A DNA stretch of 38,700 nt from an uncultured Prevotellaceae bacterium (GCA_900557555.1 USTH01000010.1:1-38700); one strand, 5' to 3'; shown: positions 17,785-27,800, counted from the stretch's first letter. The notes: generated by a model from the letters alone, not told the origin. Translations and numbers: made by a program.

Positions 17785-18555
17785 ATGATTAGTCCACAAG
17801 CATTTGTAGATTCATCGGCAAAGATAGGCACCGATGTTACCATATATCCTTTCGCCTATGTTGAGGCTAACACCGTGATAGGTGACGGCTGTGTTATTTA
17901 CCCTTACGTCAGTGTTATGTCAGGCACTGTTATGGGTAAGAACAACAAGGTATTTCAGGGTACAGTGCTTGGCGCACTGCCCCAAGACTTTGATTACTGT
18001 GGTGAAAAAACGCAGTTGATAATAGGTGACAACAATACCATTCGCGAAAATGTTGTTATCAACCGTGCAACCCATTGTGGCTGTCAAACTGTGATTGGTA
18101 ATGGTAACTGCATAATGGAGGGTGTACACATTTCCCATGACAGCCATATCTTTAACAACACGGTGATTGGCTATGGTACCAAAATTGCCGGTTGCGTAGA
18201 GATACACGATGATGCTATTCTGACTTCAAATGTCATTGCTAATCCAGGCACACGTGTAGGGCGTTGTGCAATGGTCAAGAGCGGTTGTCGCTTTAGCAAA
18301 GACGTGCCACCATTTGTAATAGGCACCCACAACCCGATAGAGTATGGAGGTGTCAATGCAACCATTCTCAGCAATGCAGGCATAGAGGAAAAGATTCAAC
18401 TTCATATTGCCAATGCCTATAGGTTGATATTCAATGGCAAGACTTCTCTTCAAGACGGTATCATGCAGGTTAAGTCGCAGGTGGTCGGTAGTCCTGAAAT
18501 CGATGATATAATATCATTCTTGGAAACCAGCAAACTTGGCCTGATAGGAAAGTGA
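17785..18555 (+). CDS. LpxA-like UDP-sugar O-acyltransferase, divergent paralogue
   Basis: 256 residues, the length of LpxA, built of left-handed beta-helix hexapeptide repeats (IGDGCVIYPYVSV, IIGDNNTIREN). HISHD at 115-119 matches the catalytic HxxHD region of LpxA (His125 of the E. coli enzyme equals His118). The C-terminal helices (IANAYRLIFNGKTSL) are also LpxA-like. By eye alignment, however, the region corresponding to E. coli His144 and the HQF segment at 160-162 is changed: Cys137 and NPG at 153-155. Those residues contact the acyl and UDP parts in LpxA. It also stands apart from lpxD/lpxC. It may be a second LpxA with another acyl chain or sugar substrate, or lipid A acylation may simply tolerate the changes here. 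Confidence 0.75.
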   Translation: MISPQAFVDSSAKIGTDVTIYPFAYVEANTVIGDGCVIYPYVSVMSGTVMGKNNKVFQGTVLGALPQDFDYCGEKTQLIIGDNNTIRENVVINRATHCGCQTVIGNGNCIMEGVHISHDSHIFNNTVIGYGTKIAGCVEIHDDAILTSNVIANPGTRVGRCAMVKSGCRFSKDVPPFVIGTHNPIEYGGVNATILSNAGIEEKIQLHIANAYRLIFNGKTSLQDGIMQVKSQVVGSPEIDDIISFLETSKLGLIGK

Positions 18556-18584
18556 TGGCGAATTCTCCCAGACAGAATGTCATA

Positions 18585-18621
18585 AAAAGGCTTTGTGCTT
18601 TTTTGAAGCACAAAGCCTTTT
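18585..18621. terminator. hairpin terminator after the LpxA-like gene
   Basis: A perfect 16-bp inverted repeat (AAAAGGCTTTGTGCTT, 18585-18600, and its complement 18606-18621) encloses a 5-base loop. It has A-runs and T-runs at the stem ends. It lies 30 bases after the stop codon and could act in either direction. Confidence 0.75.
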
Positions 18622-18652
18622 GTGCTGTAATGCTAAAAAGGTTTATCAGTTG

Positions 18653-18698
18653 AAGTAATAAAAAAAGATGTCATTTACGACCTAATGACCGATTTGGG
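18653..18698 (+). repeat. solo end of the MITE-like repeat (copy B)
   Basis: These 46 bases match the reverse complement of the left end of copy A (GAAGTAA, then an A-run, then CGACCTAATGACCGATTTGGG). No opposite end is visible upstream, where a terminator sits instead. It is therefore a truncated copy or an isolated end. It precedes the promoter region of the DUF5686 gene. Confidence 0.75.
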
Positions 18699-18737
18699 TT
18701 TAATGATAATTAACGCATTAGTATGAAATAAATGTGT

Positions 18738-18745
18738 TATCTTTG
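18738..18745 (+). promoter_or_regulatory. -7 box upstream of the DUF5686 gene
   Basis: TATCTTTG matches TAnnTTTG and lies about 50 bases before ATG 18794. No TTTG is present at the expected -33 distance, so the promoter is only half supported. Confidence 0.4.
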
Positions 18746-18793
18746 CTTCTCTAATGTATTCAACGTTGTTGGAGTGTTTATTTGTGTACGTAT

Positions 18794-21388
18794 ATGCGTA
18801 GGTTATTGTTGATTATTGGTTTTGCTGTGATTTCATTTGAAGTCATGGCACAAAACATTGCGGGTGTCGTGACTGATGCTCGCACTGGTGAGCCCATTGC
18901 CTACGCAAATGTGTTTTATGACGGAATGCCTGTAGGTGTCAATACCGATGCCAATGGCATGTATACCTTGCCTCTACATGCTGGCAAGACACTTGTGGTT
19001 TCCTTTTTCGGTTATGATAGACAGTCCTTTAATATAACCCCGCAAACCCGGCGCATAGATGTAAAACTGGCCGCAGTTTCCCATACCCTGAAAGAGGCTG
19101 TAGTAAAAGCCCGTAAGAAGAAGTATTCGCGCAAGAATAACCCTGCGGTTGAACTGATGAAAAAGGTCATAGCCGCCAAAAGACGCACCGACATTCATAG
19201 GCATGCATACTTCAGTTGTAATATGTACAAGAAGTTGACATTTGCTTTTAACGACGTGTCAGAGAAAACGCTCAACGAGGGTGTGTTCCGAAAGATGCCT
19301 TTTTTGAACAATCATGTGGAGGTCTGTCCAGAGACAGGAAAGCGTATACTCCCGATAACTTTTCAGGAAACAACACAACGGCAGATATGGCGCAAGAGCC
19401 CACAGTCTGAAAAAACCATTGTTACAGGAAAGCGTGAAGAGGGTCTCAACAAGTTCTTTACTTCGGGTGAAATTCTTAACAGCATACTAACTGACTGTTT
19501 TACAGATGTCAACATCTATGATGACAACATTAGGTTGTTGCAACATCAGTTTATAAGTCCGATATCATCAAAAAACGCCATCAGTTTCTATCGTTTCTTT
19601 ATACAAGACACGGTGTTTGTAGATGAGGACAGGTGCATCGAGGTGACATTTACGCCAAACAATCCTCAGGATTTCGGTTTTTCCGGTAGTGTATTTATAA
19701 TGGCAGACTCTACGTATCGTGTACGTAAGTCAAGATTGCTTATTCCCCATAGTTCTGATGTCAACTTTGTGGAACAGCTTAATGTTGACCAAAAGTTTGT
19801 GAGTCTGCCAACAGGTGACCAGGTTCTTGCGCAAAACAAGATGACGGTACAGATTTCTGCCATTATGGATATGGCGCGTCTACAGGTGCAGTTGACAAAC
19901 GACTACTCGGACTTCAGCACAGCTCCTCTTCCTGATAAGGAATTCCGCTTTGGCGGGCAGGAGTATATAGAACCCAATGCGGTGTTGCAGAACGATGAGT
20001 TTTGGAGAAAGAACCGCACAGACAGCCTCACCATGGCAGAATCTTCCATGGGCCAGATGGTGAAGGAGTTTCAAGACATGAAACACTTTAATGTATTCTT
20101 GTTTGTACTTAAAGCTTTGGTTGAGAATTATGTTGAGACATCTTCTGACCCTCGCAAACCTTCAAAGTTTGATGTAGGGCCAGTAAACACAATATTCAGT
20201 CAAAATTTCATTGACGGTTTCAGGCTGCGTGCTTCTGGTCAGACAACAGCCAACCTTAATCCTCATCTTTTTGCAAAAGGGTATTTGGCTTACGGTTTTA
20301 AGGACCACAGGGTGAAGGGAATGTCGGAATTGACCTATGCTTTCAAAAAGAGAGCCTATCAGGTTACTGAGTTCCCTATGAACAACCTGTCGGTATCGTA
20401 TCAGACTGATGTTATGTCTGCTTCCGACAAGTTCATTCCAACCGACAAGGATAACATGTTTTCATCGCTCAAGGTGACAACGGTAGACCAAATGATGTAT
20501 TACCATAAGTTTAGGCTCAGATACCAGCGCGAGTGGCTCAGTGGCTTTGGCGTCAGTGCACAACTGTGCAGAGAGCGTGACGAAGGGGTAGGGGCATTGT
20601 TCTATCAGCCGCTTGATGTGACGGGCAAGCCGTCTGGTGACGTTTCCAGACATAACCGTTACTTCAACACCACAGACATTTCCTTGGGACTGACATTTGT
20701 TCCTGGAGCAAAATACGTAAACACCAAGCAACGACGCATTACCGTAAACAACGAAGCACCGATATTTACTCTTACTCATACTTTCGGCGTGAAGACCTTG
20801 GGTGGTGACCACAGTTACAATCTAACAGAAGCTTCTGTCTACAAGCGCTTTTGGCTGCCGTCGGCATGGGGCAGGATGGAGTTCCATATAAAAGGCGGTG
20901 CCCAATGGAGCAGAGTCCCTTACCCGCTTCTGATTATGCCTGCGGCAAACCAGTCCTATATAGTACACAAGGCAATGTTTTGCATGATGAACAACATGGA
21001 ATTTCTTAACGACCGCTATGTTTCCGCCATGGTGCATTGGGACATCAATGGCAAAATCTTTAACCGCATTCCATTGCTTCGCAAGCTCAAGTGGCGCGAG
21101 GTCATCGGGTGCAACACTCTTTGGGGAACCCTTACAGACAAAAACAATCCCAAGCTCAATCCGGGTGACAGTCGTCTGTACTATTTCCCAGGACATTTCA
21201 GGCATGACGGATCTTATCATTACTCTTCACACGTGATGGAAAGCAACAAACCTTACGTGGAAGTGTATGCGGGCGTGTATAACATTTTCAAGATATTGCA
21301 GATTCAGGCAGTGCGCCGCTTGAACTACCTTTACTTGCCAGATGCAAAGAAATGGGGTTGGCGTGTAAAACTTGAACTGACATTCTAA
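18794..21388 (+). CDS. outer-membrane protein with carboxypeptidase-like regulatory domain (DUF5686 family)
   Basis: 864 residues from ATG 18794; the frame opens at a TTG 12 bases earlier, but MRRLLLIIGFAVISFEVMAQ is a clean signal peptide. Residues about 21-100 form a CarboxypepD_reg-like beta-sandwich (NIAGVVTDARTGEPIAYANV, KTLVVSFFGYDRQSF), as found at the N-termini of TonB-linked and other outer-membrane proteins of Bacteroidetes. The remainder matches the pattern of DUF5686 proteins: a linker rich in charged residues (KARKKKYSRKNNPAVELMKK) and a long beta-strand-rich C-terminus ending in aromatic VKLELTF, as expected for a barrel. No biochemical role is established by sequence. It is followed after 57 bases by the sigma-54 activator gene. 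Confidence 0.85.
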   Translation: MRRLLLIIGFAVISFEVMAQNIAGVVTDARTGEPIAYANVFYDGMPVGVNTDANGMYTLPLHAGKTLVVSFFGYDRQSFNITPQTRRIDVKLAAVSHTLKEAVVKARKKKYSRKNNPAVELMKKVIAAKRRTDIHRHAYFSCNMYKKLTFAFNDVSEKTLNEGVFRKMPFLNNHVEVCPETGKRILPITFQETTQRQIWRKSPQSEKTIVTGKREEGLNKFFTSGEILNSILTDCFTDVNIYDDNIRLLQHQFISPISSKNAISFYRFFIQDTVFVDEDRCIEVTFTPNNPQDFGFSGSVFIMADSTYRVRKSRLLIPHSSDVNFVEQLNVDQKFVSLPTGDQVLAQNKMTVQISAIMDMARLQVQLTNDYSDFSTAPLPDKEFRFGGQEYIEPNAVLQNDEFWRKNRTDSLTMAESSMGQMVKEFQDMKHFNVFLFVLKALVENYVETSSDPRKPSKFDVGPVNTIFSQNFIDGFRLRASGQTTANLNPHLFAKGYLAYGFKDHRVKGMSELTYAFKKRAYQVTEFPMNNLSVSYQTDVMSASDKFIPTDKDNMFSSLKVTTVDQMMYYHKFRLRYQREWLSGFGVSAQLCRERDEGVGALFYQPLDVTGKPSGDVSRHNRYFNTTDISLGLTFVPGAKYVNTKQRRITVNNEAPIFTLTHTFGVKTLGGDHSYNLTEASVYKRFWLPSAWGRMEFHIKGGAQWSRVPYPLLIMPAANQSYIVHKAMFCMMNNMEFLNDRYVSAMVHWDINGKIFNRIPLLRKLKWREVIGCNTLWGTLTDKNNPKLNPGDSRLYYFPGHFRHDGSYHYSSHVMESNKPYVEVYAGVYNIFKILQIQAVRRLNYLYLPDAKKWGWRVKLELTF

Positions 21389-21445
21389 GTACCCGCAGGG
21401 GTAACATTGAAGTTCAAATCAAGGTCTTTTAAGACACAAAAGAAA

Positions 21446-22633
21446 ATGAAGATAGATTTACTTACAGTAAAGAAGAAATACAACATTGTAGGCAAATGCT
21501 CTGCCCTTGACGAGGCATTGCAGATGGCTCTGCGCGTTGCCCCAACCGACTTGTCGATGGTCATACTCGGTGAGAACGGTGTGGGCAAGGATGTGTTCTC
21601 CCGCATAATCCATGACTTTAGTCCGCGCAGAAACAAACGACTGATGGCTATAAACTGTGGCTCAATCCCACCAGGAACAATAAACTCCGAGTTGTTCGGT
21701 CATGTAAAAGGTGCCTATACTGGTGCAGACTCCGATAGGGAGGGCTATTTTGCTACATGCAATGGCGGCACGTTGTTTCTTGATGAAATCGGTGAACTGC
21801 CCAAGGAAACCCAGTCGCTGCTTCTTCGGGTGCTTGAGAGTGGGGAGTACATACCCGTGGGGTCTGACAAAGTGCTTAAGACAGACGTTCGCATTGTAGC
21901 CGCCACCAATGTTAATTTGCTTAAGGCAATGCGTGATGGCAAATTCAGAGAAGACCTGTTCTATCGCCTCAATGGCATATCTATCAACATTCCCCCTCTT
22001 CGTGAGCGCGGCGATGATATACGTTTGCTTTTCAAGAAGTTTGCGCTTGACATGAGCGACAAATATAACAATGCAGACCCTGTTACGCTTGATAATGAGG
22101 CAATGGATTACGCTCTCAAGTATCAATGGCCTGGCAACATACGCCAACTGCACAATTTGGTGGAGAGTCTGACGGTTACCGTGCCTGACGGTATTGTTAC
22201 CCTTGAGAAACTCAAAAACGCCCTGCCTGACGAAAAAGAAACGATGCTGTCCTGCAATGATGACTACAAGTCGTTTGAGTCAGAGAGAACCGTGATTTTC
22301 CAGTGGCTGGCACAGTTGTCCACACAATATCGCCAACTCAGAAACGAGTTGGACGCCTTGCAGCAGTCTCCCGACATAGTGCCTTCAAAACCCATTGCGA
22401 CAGGTATGCCCACCCACACTCCTTTGTTGTCGCTGCCAGTAAAGTATGAAGAGGTTGATACACCAGAGTTTGTGGAAAAAGTCAACACTATTGATGATAT
22501 GGAGAAAGAAGCCATTCTTTCCTCGCTGAAGCGTCATGCCGGTGCCAGACGTAAAGTGGCGGAAGAGCTGGGCATCCCTGAACGCACACTATACAGAAAA
22601 ATCAAGGAATACGGTTTGGAAGATGTAAAATGA
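21446..22633 (+). CDS. sigma-54-dependent transcriptional activator without sensor domain
   Basis: 395 residues from ATG 21446; the earlier TTG at 21407 adds 13 basic residues lacking family support. The AAA+ domain starts almost at once: Walker A LGENGVGKD (41-49), the sigma-54 contact loop GAYTGA (89-94), Walker B GGTLFLDEIGELP (107-119), and the sensor segment DVRIVAATNVNL. After a linker of about 90 residues rich in Pro, Ser and Gln, a Fis-type helix-turn-helix ends the protein (AGARRKVAEELGIPERTLYRKI). No receiver, GAF or PAS domain precedes the ATPase, so activity must be controlled by level, by another protein, or be constitutive. lptE follows, its start 50 bases downstream, in a gene order common in Bacteroidales. 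Confidence 0.93.
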   Translation: MKIDLLTVKKKYNIVGKCSALDEALQMALRVAPTDLSMVILGENGVGKDVFSRIIHDFSPRRNKRLMAINCGSIPPGTINSELFGHVKGAYTGADSDREGYFATCNGGTLFLDEIGELPKETQSLLLRVLESGEYIPVGSDKVLKTDVRIVAATNVNLLKAMRDGKFREDLFYRLNGISINIPPLRERGDDIRLLFKKFALDMSDKYNNADPVTLDNEAMDYALKYQWPGNIRQLHNLVESLTVTVPDGIVTLEKLKNALPDEKETMLSCNDDYKSFESERTVIFQWLAQLSTQYRQLRNELDALQQSPDIVPSKPIATGMPTHTPLLSLPVKYEEVDTPEFVEKVNTIDDMEKEAILSSLKRHAGARRKVAEELGIPERTLYRKIKEYGLEDVK

Positions 22634-22682
22634 GGTGGGTATTGGTCATAGATGCTGCTTAAAGTCTATAAAGAAAATAATT

Positions 22683-23213
22683 ATGAAGAAGCAATTCAAT
22701 AGATCGGTCATAATCAACACGGCTGTCAGCCTGTGTCTCTTGATATTGTCGGTAGGGTGCACTGTCAGTTATAAACTCAATGGGGCTTCGATAGACTATC
22801 TTACAACAAAGACTATACAGATAGACGATTTCCCGCTCCGCTCTGCTTATGTCTGGTCACCGATGCACTCTATGTTCAACAACGAGTTGTCTGACATCTA
22901 TGCACGCCAAACAAAATTGAGACAAGTCAACCGCAATGGTGACATACATCTGTCGGGGGAAATAACGGAATACAGCCAGTTCAACAAGTCTGTTTCGGCA
23001 GATGGCTATTCTTCACAGACACAACTTAAAATGACGGTTAACGTACGCTTTGTGAACAACAAAAAGCATGCCGATGATTTTGAACGCTCCTTTACGGCAA
23101 CTGCCGACTATGATTCTTCCCAGCAGCTGACTGCCGTACAAGAGGAATTAGTTACCCAGATGATTAAAGATATCGTGGACCAAATATTCAATGCAACTGT
23201 GGCCAATTGGTAG
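22683..23213 (+). CDS. lptE: LPS-assembly lipoprotein LptE
   Basis: 176 residues from ATG 22683; a longer frame from 22635 would place 16 extra residues before the signal peptide. The lipobox LSVGC (Cys26) marks an outer-membrane lipoprotein. The mature part begins CTVSYKLNGASIDYLTTKTI, the usual start of Bacteroidetes LptE, and continues as a small alpha/beta fold with LSGEITEYSQFN in the middle and a C-terminal amphipathic helix. LptE plugs the LptD barrel and helps insert LPS. LptD is not in the window. Confidence 0.85.
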   Translation: MKKQFNRSVIINTAVSLCLLILSVGCTVSYKLNGASIDYLTTKTIQIDDFPLRSAYVWSPMHSMFNNELSDIYARQTKLRQVNRNGDIHLSGEITEYSQFNKSVSADGYSSQTQLKMTVNVRFVNNKKHADDFERSFTATADYDSSQQLTAVQEELVTQMIKDIVDQIFNATVANW

Positions 23214-23282
23214 AGCTCTTTGCCTCTCCCTGCACAGTGTGTCCCTGTAACAAAGTAAAATAAACTCCTATACAAGCCAGAT

Positions 23283-24143
23283 ATGATCACCCAACAAATT
23301 AATTCAGCAATAGAGCTGATACGACATCCAGAACGGATGGATCGCAGCACAATTCCGGTTATAAAAGAGGCCCTTGAACATTATCCGTTCTATCAGACTC
23401 TTCATTTGCTCCTTTTGCAAAACATGTATATAGTGCATGATGCTGATTTCAGCAACCAGTTGAAAAAGTCTGCGCTTTGCGTGGCAGACCGTTCTGTCTT
23501 GTTTGATATGGTGGAGGGGCTTAACTACTCAATACCGGTCATGAAACTTGAAGATGGGTGCGAGGACGGGGCAGACGGTGACAAGACGTTGACACTGATA
23601 GACAATTTCCTGCGAGGTGTGCCCGAACAGACTGATTCCCAAGGGCAGACTAATGACGCATCAGACCCGATGGGAGACTATTCGCTTTTTTTGGACCAGT
23701 TGCCCGACATCGGATTGACTGACGGACAGCATGTCGAGGCGCCAGAGTCAGAGCATGTGTCTGGATTGCAGCATTCGGAAGCAACAGCGAGACCTTCTGT
23801 GCCACACACCCCGACTGCCACGCAACCAGACGATGATGCGCCGTCATACGAGGAGGACGAGGAGTTTACGGTGTCTTTTATTACTAGTCATCTTGCAGGG
23901 GCTACATCTGACGAGGCTGCTCAAAATTCAGATGAACCTGTTTCAGATGAACAAAAAAAAGACTATTTTACAGAGACAATGGCGGGTTTGTATATAAAAC
24001 AACACAAATATGAGCAGGCACTTGAAATTATCGAGTCGTTAAGTGCCGAAAATCCAAAAAAAAGTGTTTACTTTGCAGACCAAATGCGTTATTTGAAATT
24101 ACTCATACGGATTAATAAAAACAAAAATAATAGAGATGTATAG
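23283..24143 (+). CDS. TPR-like protein of the lptE-secG cluster
   Basis: 286 residues with no signal peptide, so probably cytoplasmic. The N-terminal 80 residues are helical (IRHPERMDRSTIPVIKEALE, YPFYQTLHLLLLQNMYI). Residues about 95-225 are acidic and low in complexity, probably disordered. The last 60 residues hold a TPR-type helix pair (GLYIKQHKYEQALEIIESLS). The gene overlaps secG by 8 bases, suggesting translational coupling. This position between lptE and secG is common in Bacteroidales, but the function is unknown. Confidence 0.75.
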   Translation: MITQQINSAIELIRHPERMDRSTIPVIKEALEHYPFYQTLHLLLLQNMYIVHDADFSNQLKKSALCVADRSVLFDMVEGLNYSIPVMKLEDGCEDGADGDKTLTLIDNFLRGVPEQTDSQGQTNDASDPMGDYSLFLDQLPDIGLTDGQHVEAPESEHVSGLQHSEATARPSVPHTPTATQPDDDAPSYEEDEEFTVSFITSHLAGATSDEAAQNSDEPVSDEQKKDYFTETMAGLYIKQHKYEQALEIIESLSAENPKKSVYFADQMRYLKLLIRINKNKNNRDV

Positions 24144-24510
24144 TATCATTATCGTTCTTATTGTGCTTGCAGCTGTACTGATGTGCTTAATCGTACTTAT
24201 TCAGGAATCAAAAGGCGGTGGCCTTGCAGCGGGTTTTTCAGGTGCCAACAGTTTAGGTGGCGTACGCAAGACCACTGAATTTGTGGAGAAAGCCACATGG
24301 GGTCTTGCCATAGCAATGGTTGTACTTAGTGTCGCCGCTGCATACCTCATTCCCACCGAGACCACTCAAAGTTCTGTAGTGGAGAATGCCCCAATTCAGA
24401 CTGCCGCTCCAATGCCAACAGCAACTGGTCAGCCCACAAAGCAGGCCATGCCCGAGCAGGGACAGCCGGCAGAACAGCAGGCTCCCACAGAAGGGACTCC
24501 TGCAAACTGA
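24136..24510 (+). CDS. secG: preprotein translocase subunit SecG
   Basis: 124 residues. Two membrane helices (about 3-21 and 52-70) flank the conserved cytoplasmic loop LIQESKGGGLAAGFSGANSLGG, cited here by its core QESKGGGLA. A Pro/Gln/Ala-rich tail of about 50 residues follows, longer than in enterobacteria but usual in Bacteroidetes. SecG assists SecYEG-dependent export. It is the last gene of this cluster, and a hairpin terminator follows. Confidence 0.93.
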   Translation: MYSIIIVLIVLAAVLMCLIVLIQESKGGGLAAGFSGANSLGGVRKTTEFVEKATWGLAIAMVVLSVAAAYLIPTETTQSSVVENAPIQTAAPMPTATGQPTKQAMPEQGQPAEQQAPTEGTPAN

Positions 24511-24544
24511 TTCCTAATATTTGCATCGTTTCAAATAAATCATA

Positions 24545-24573
24545 AGATCACCAGATTTTTCCGGTGGTCTTTT
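24545..24573 (+). terminator. hairpin terminator after secG
   Basis: AGATCACC (24545-24552) pairs with GGTGGTCT (24563-24570), with one T-G pair, across a 10-base loop and is followed by a T run. It begins 35 bases after the secG stop. Confidence 0.7.
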
Positions 24574-24602
24574 GCCGTATAGATAGGTGTTGCGCCTTTC
24601 AA

Positions 24603-24781
24603 CCCAATCCGGTCGTTAGAACTTATTATATTTTGTTTTTGGTGAGAGCAGATGTTGCTTGTCTTTTTAGCGAATAATACGGACTGTTTTGAGCTAAAAA
24701 CAAGCAATAGGGGCCTAATAAAAACAAAAGGCAATAAGAAATAATAAAAAATGTTATTTGCGACTTAAGGACCGATTTGGG
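24603..24781. mobile_element. MITE-like element, full copy C (179 bp), inverted relative to copy A
   Basis: The ends CCCAATCCGGTCGTTAGAAC and GACTTAAGGACCGATTTGGG are inverted repeats related to those of copy A. The flanks carry an identical TTCAA (24598-24602 and 24782-24786), a 5-bp target duplication different from that of copy A. The interior has a hairpin with arms 24655-24671 and 24693-24707 and no open frame. It fills most of the 347-base gap between secG and mfd. The rest of that gap is the secG terminator and about 70 bases before the mfd start with no clear promoter. Confidence 0.87.
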
Positions 24782-24857
24782 TTCAATGGCCGAAGTCTCA
24801 TGATAACAGTACATAGACACCCTCATATACGAGTAGTGATTTCTTATAAAAGCAAAA

Positions 24858-27800
24858 GTGAACTCTCAGGACATACGAAATCTTTTCATTCATCATAGTG
24901 GCGTACGCGCTGTGGCAAGCCAGATTGAGAGGCTCTCTGTAGACGACACCCTGTTTCTTGAAGGTCTACAGGGATCTGCCAGTGCGATTTGTTTCAGCGC
25001 CTTGGTCAAGCTGGTAAAACCGCGTTTGTTTCTGGTTGTTTTGAATGATGAAGATGAGGCCGCCACCTTCTATGGTGATTTAGAGACGCTGCTCGGTGAT
25101 GGTTCGGCGATGTATTTTCCCTCACCTTATAAACGTGGCGTGAAGTATGCGCAGATTGATTCTGCCAATGAGATTTTGCGTACCGATGTCCTAAGCAGGC
25201 TCGCCAACGTCAGCACAGGTCTCACCAGCGCTCAGATTGTTGTGACCTATCCAGAGGCTTTGGCGATCAAGGTTGTGGCACAGGCATCTCTCAAAACCTC
25301 TTGTTTCAATGTTGAGGTGGGTGGAGAGTATGATTTTTCTGGCATTGAGAAGAAACTGTTTGATATGGGGTTCAAGCATACTGATTATGTATATGAACCT
25401 GGTGAATTTGCCATTCGTGGCAGTATTCTTGATGTCTATTCCTATTCCAATGAACACCCCTATCGCATAGATTTTTTTGGTGACGAGGTTGACAGCATTC
25501 GCACGTTTGATATTCAAAGCCAATTGTCAACAGAAAAAGTACGTCAGGCCACCTTGGTCCCGTTTGTAGCTTCTTCGTTGCAGGATAGGGTGTCATTTTT
25601 CAGTTTTTTGCCAGAGTCTACAGTCCTGGTTCAGAAAAACCCCGCATTTGTTTGTGACTCGATAGAGAAAATCTTTGAGGCAGGCTTCAGCGAACAGGCT
25701 TTGATAGAGAGGTCTGTCATACAGGGCGAGAGTAAAGATGGTGTTTTAGAACTTGATGCAAGGCGCTTGCTTTTGAGCGGCACAGATTTTGCCAGAAATC
25801 AGATGGATTATCCCTCGGTTGTATTGGCTGTCAAGCCGGCAGGTTGCAAAGGTGCGGCAATAAAGTTCAACACGTTGCCTCAACCTGTGTTCCACAAAAA
25901 CTTTGATTTGACAGTCCAGACCCTGTCAGATTATATACATCGGAAATACAAGATTTTCATCTTTGCAGACAGTCCCGGGCAGCACGCGCGATTAAAGGAA
26001 ATCTTTTCACAGATAGACAAATCGGTAACCTTTGAACCCGTTGACAGAACTATTCATTCAGGATTTATAGACGACACTCAGAAAATATGCCTCTTTACTG
26101 ATCATCAGATTTTTGACCGCTTCCACAGGCATCAGCTTCGGAGCGGATATGCGCGCAATGGTAAGGTTGCATTGTCATTGCGTGAACTTAACCAGTTTGA
26201 GCCGGGCGATTATGTAACCCACATAGACCATGGCATAGGGCAGTTCGTTGGTTTAGTAAGGGTTGAAAAGGGTGGTGTAGAACAAGAAATGATAAAATTG
26301 CTTTACCAGAACGGCGATATTGTCTATGTGTCTGTTCACGCTTTAAGCAAGGTCAGCAAGTACAGGTCTGACAATGGAGAGCCTCCTCGTTTGAGCAAAC
26401 TCGGCACAGGAGCTTGGCATCAATTGAAAGACCGCACCAAGAAGAAGATAAAGGACATTGCACGTGACCTTATAAAACTGTATTCTGAGCGTCGGCAACA
26501 AGAGGGTTTTGCTTTCAGCCACGACTCTTATATGCAGAACGAGCTTGAGGCATCTTTCGTCTATGAGGATACCCCAGACCAGCTGACGGTAACACGCCAA
26601 ATCAAAACCGATATGGAGAGCAAGCGCCCTATGGATCGCCTTGTGTGTGGTGACGTAGGGTTTGGCAAGACCGAACTGGCTGTGAGGGCTGCATTCAAGG
26701 CTGCCGCCGATGGCAAACAGGTAGCAGTGCTTGTGCCCACAACTGTATTGGCCTACCAGCACTACCAGACCTTCAAGGAACGTCTGAAGGATTTTCCTGT
26801 TACCATAGAATACCTGTCGCGTTCGCGTTCACCAAAGAAGACAAAGGAAATATGTGAGCGCCTTAAAGACGGCAAGATAGAAATAATCATAGGAACACAT
26901 AAATTGCTTGGAAAGTCGGTTGGATTCAAGGATTTGGGCCTGCTTATTGTTGACGAAGAACAGAAGTTTGGTGTGGCAACGAAGGAAAGGCTCAGGCAGA
27001 TGAAAGTAAATGTAGACACTCTGACCCTTACAGCTACTCCAATTCCGCGCACACTCCAATTCTCGCTCATGGGAGCCCGCGATTTGTCCGTCCTGTCAAC
27101 GCCACCAGCCAACCGCTATCCTGTAAGGACCGAAATTCATGTTTTTAGTCATGAGATTATTTCTGATGCCATTAATTTCGAGATGAGTCGGTCTGGCCAA
27201 GTGTTCTTTGTTTGCAACAGAATTTCCCAGTTGCCTCACATTGAAGCCTTGATACATGAACATATACCCGATGCTCGTGTGGCAGTTGCACACGGCAGGC
27301 TTTCTCCGGCACAATTGGAGAAGACAATCTTTGACTTCATAAATTATGAGTATGACGTGCTGCTCTCCACTACAATTGTGGAAAATGGCATAGACATCTC
27401 AAATGCCAACACTATAATCATTGACAATGCTCAAAATTTTGGTTTGAGCGACCTGCATCAGATGAGGGGCAGGGTGGGGCGTAGCACCCGCAAGGCCTTC
27501 TGTTATCTTCTGACACCACCGATGGCCGCACTCTCTGACGACAGCCGTCGTCGTCTTGAGGCTATTGAAAATTTCAGTGAACTTGGTTGCGGAATACAGA
27601 TTGCCATGCAGGACCTTGACATTCGCGGTGCAGGAAATCTTTTGGGGGCGGAGCAGAGTGGCTTTATTGCGGATTTGGGATATGAAACCTATCAGAAGAT
27701 ACTTTCAGAGGCCGTCCACGAGTTAAAGACAGAGGAGTTTGCTGACCTTTATGAAGAAGAAGCCAAGCAAGCCGTGTCTTTGCAGGGCAAACTCTTCGTC

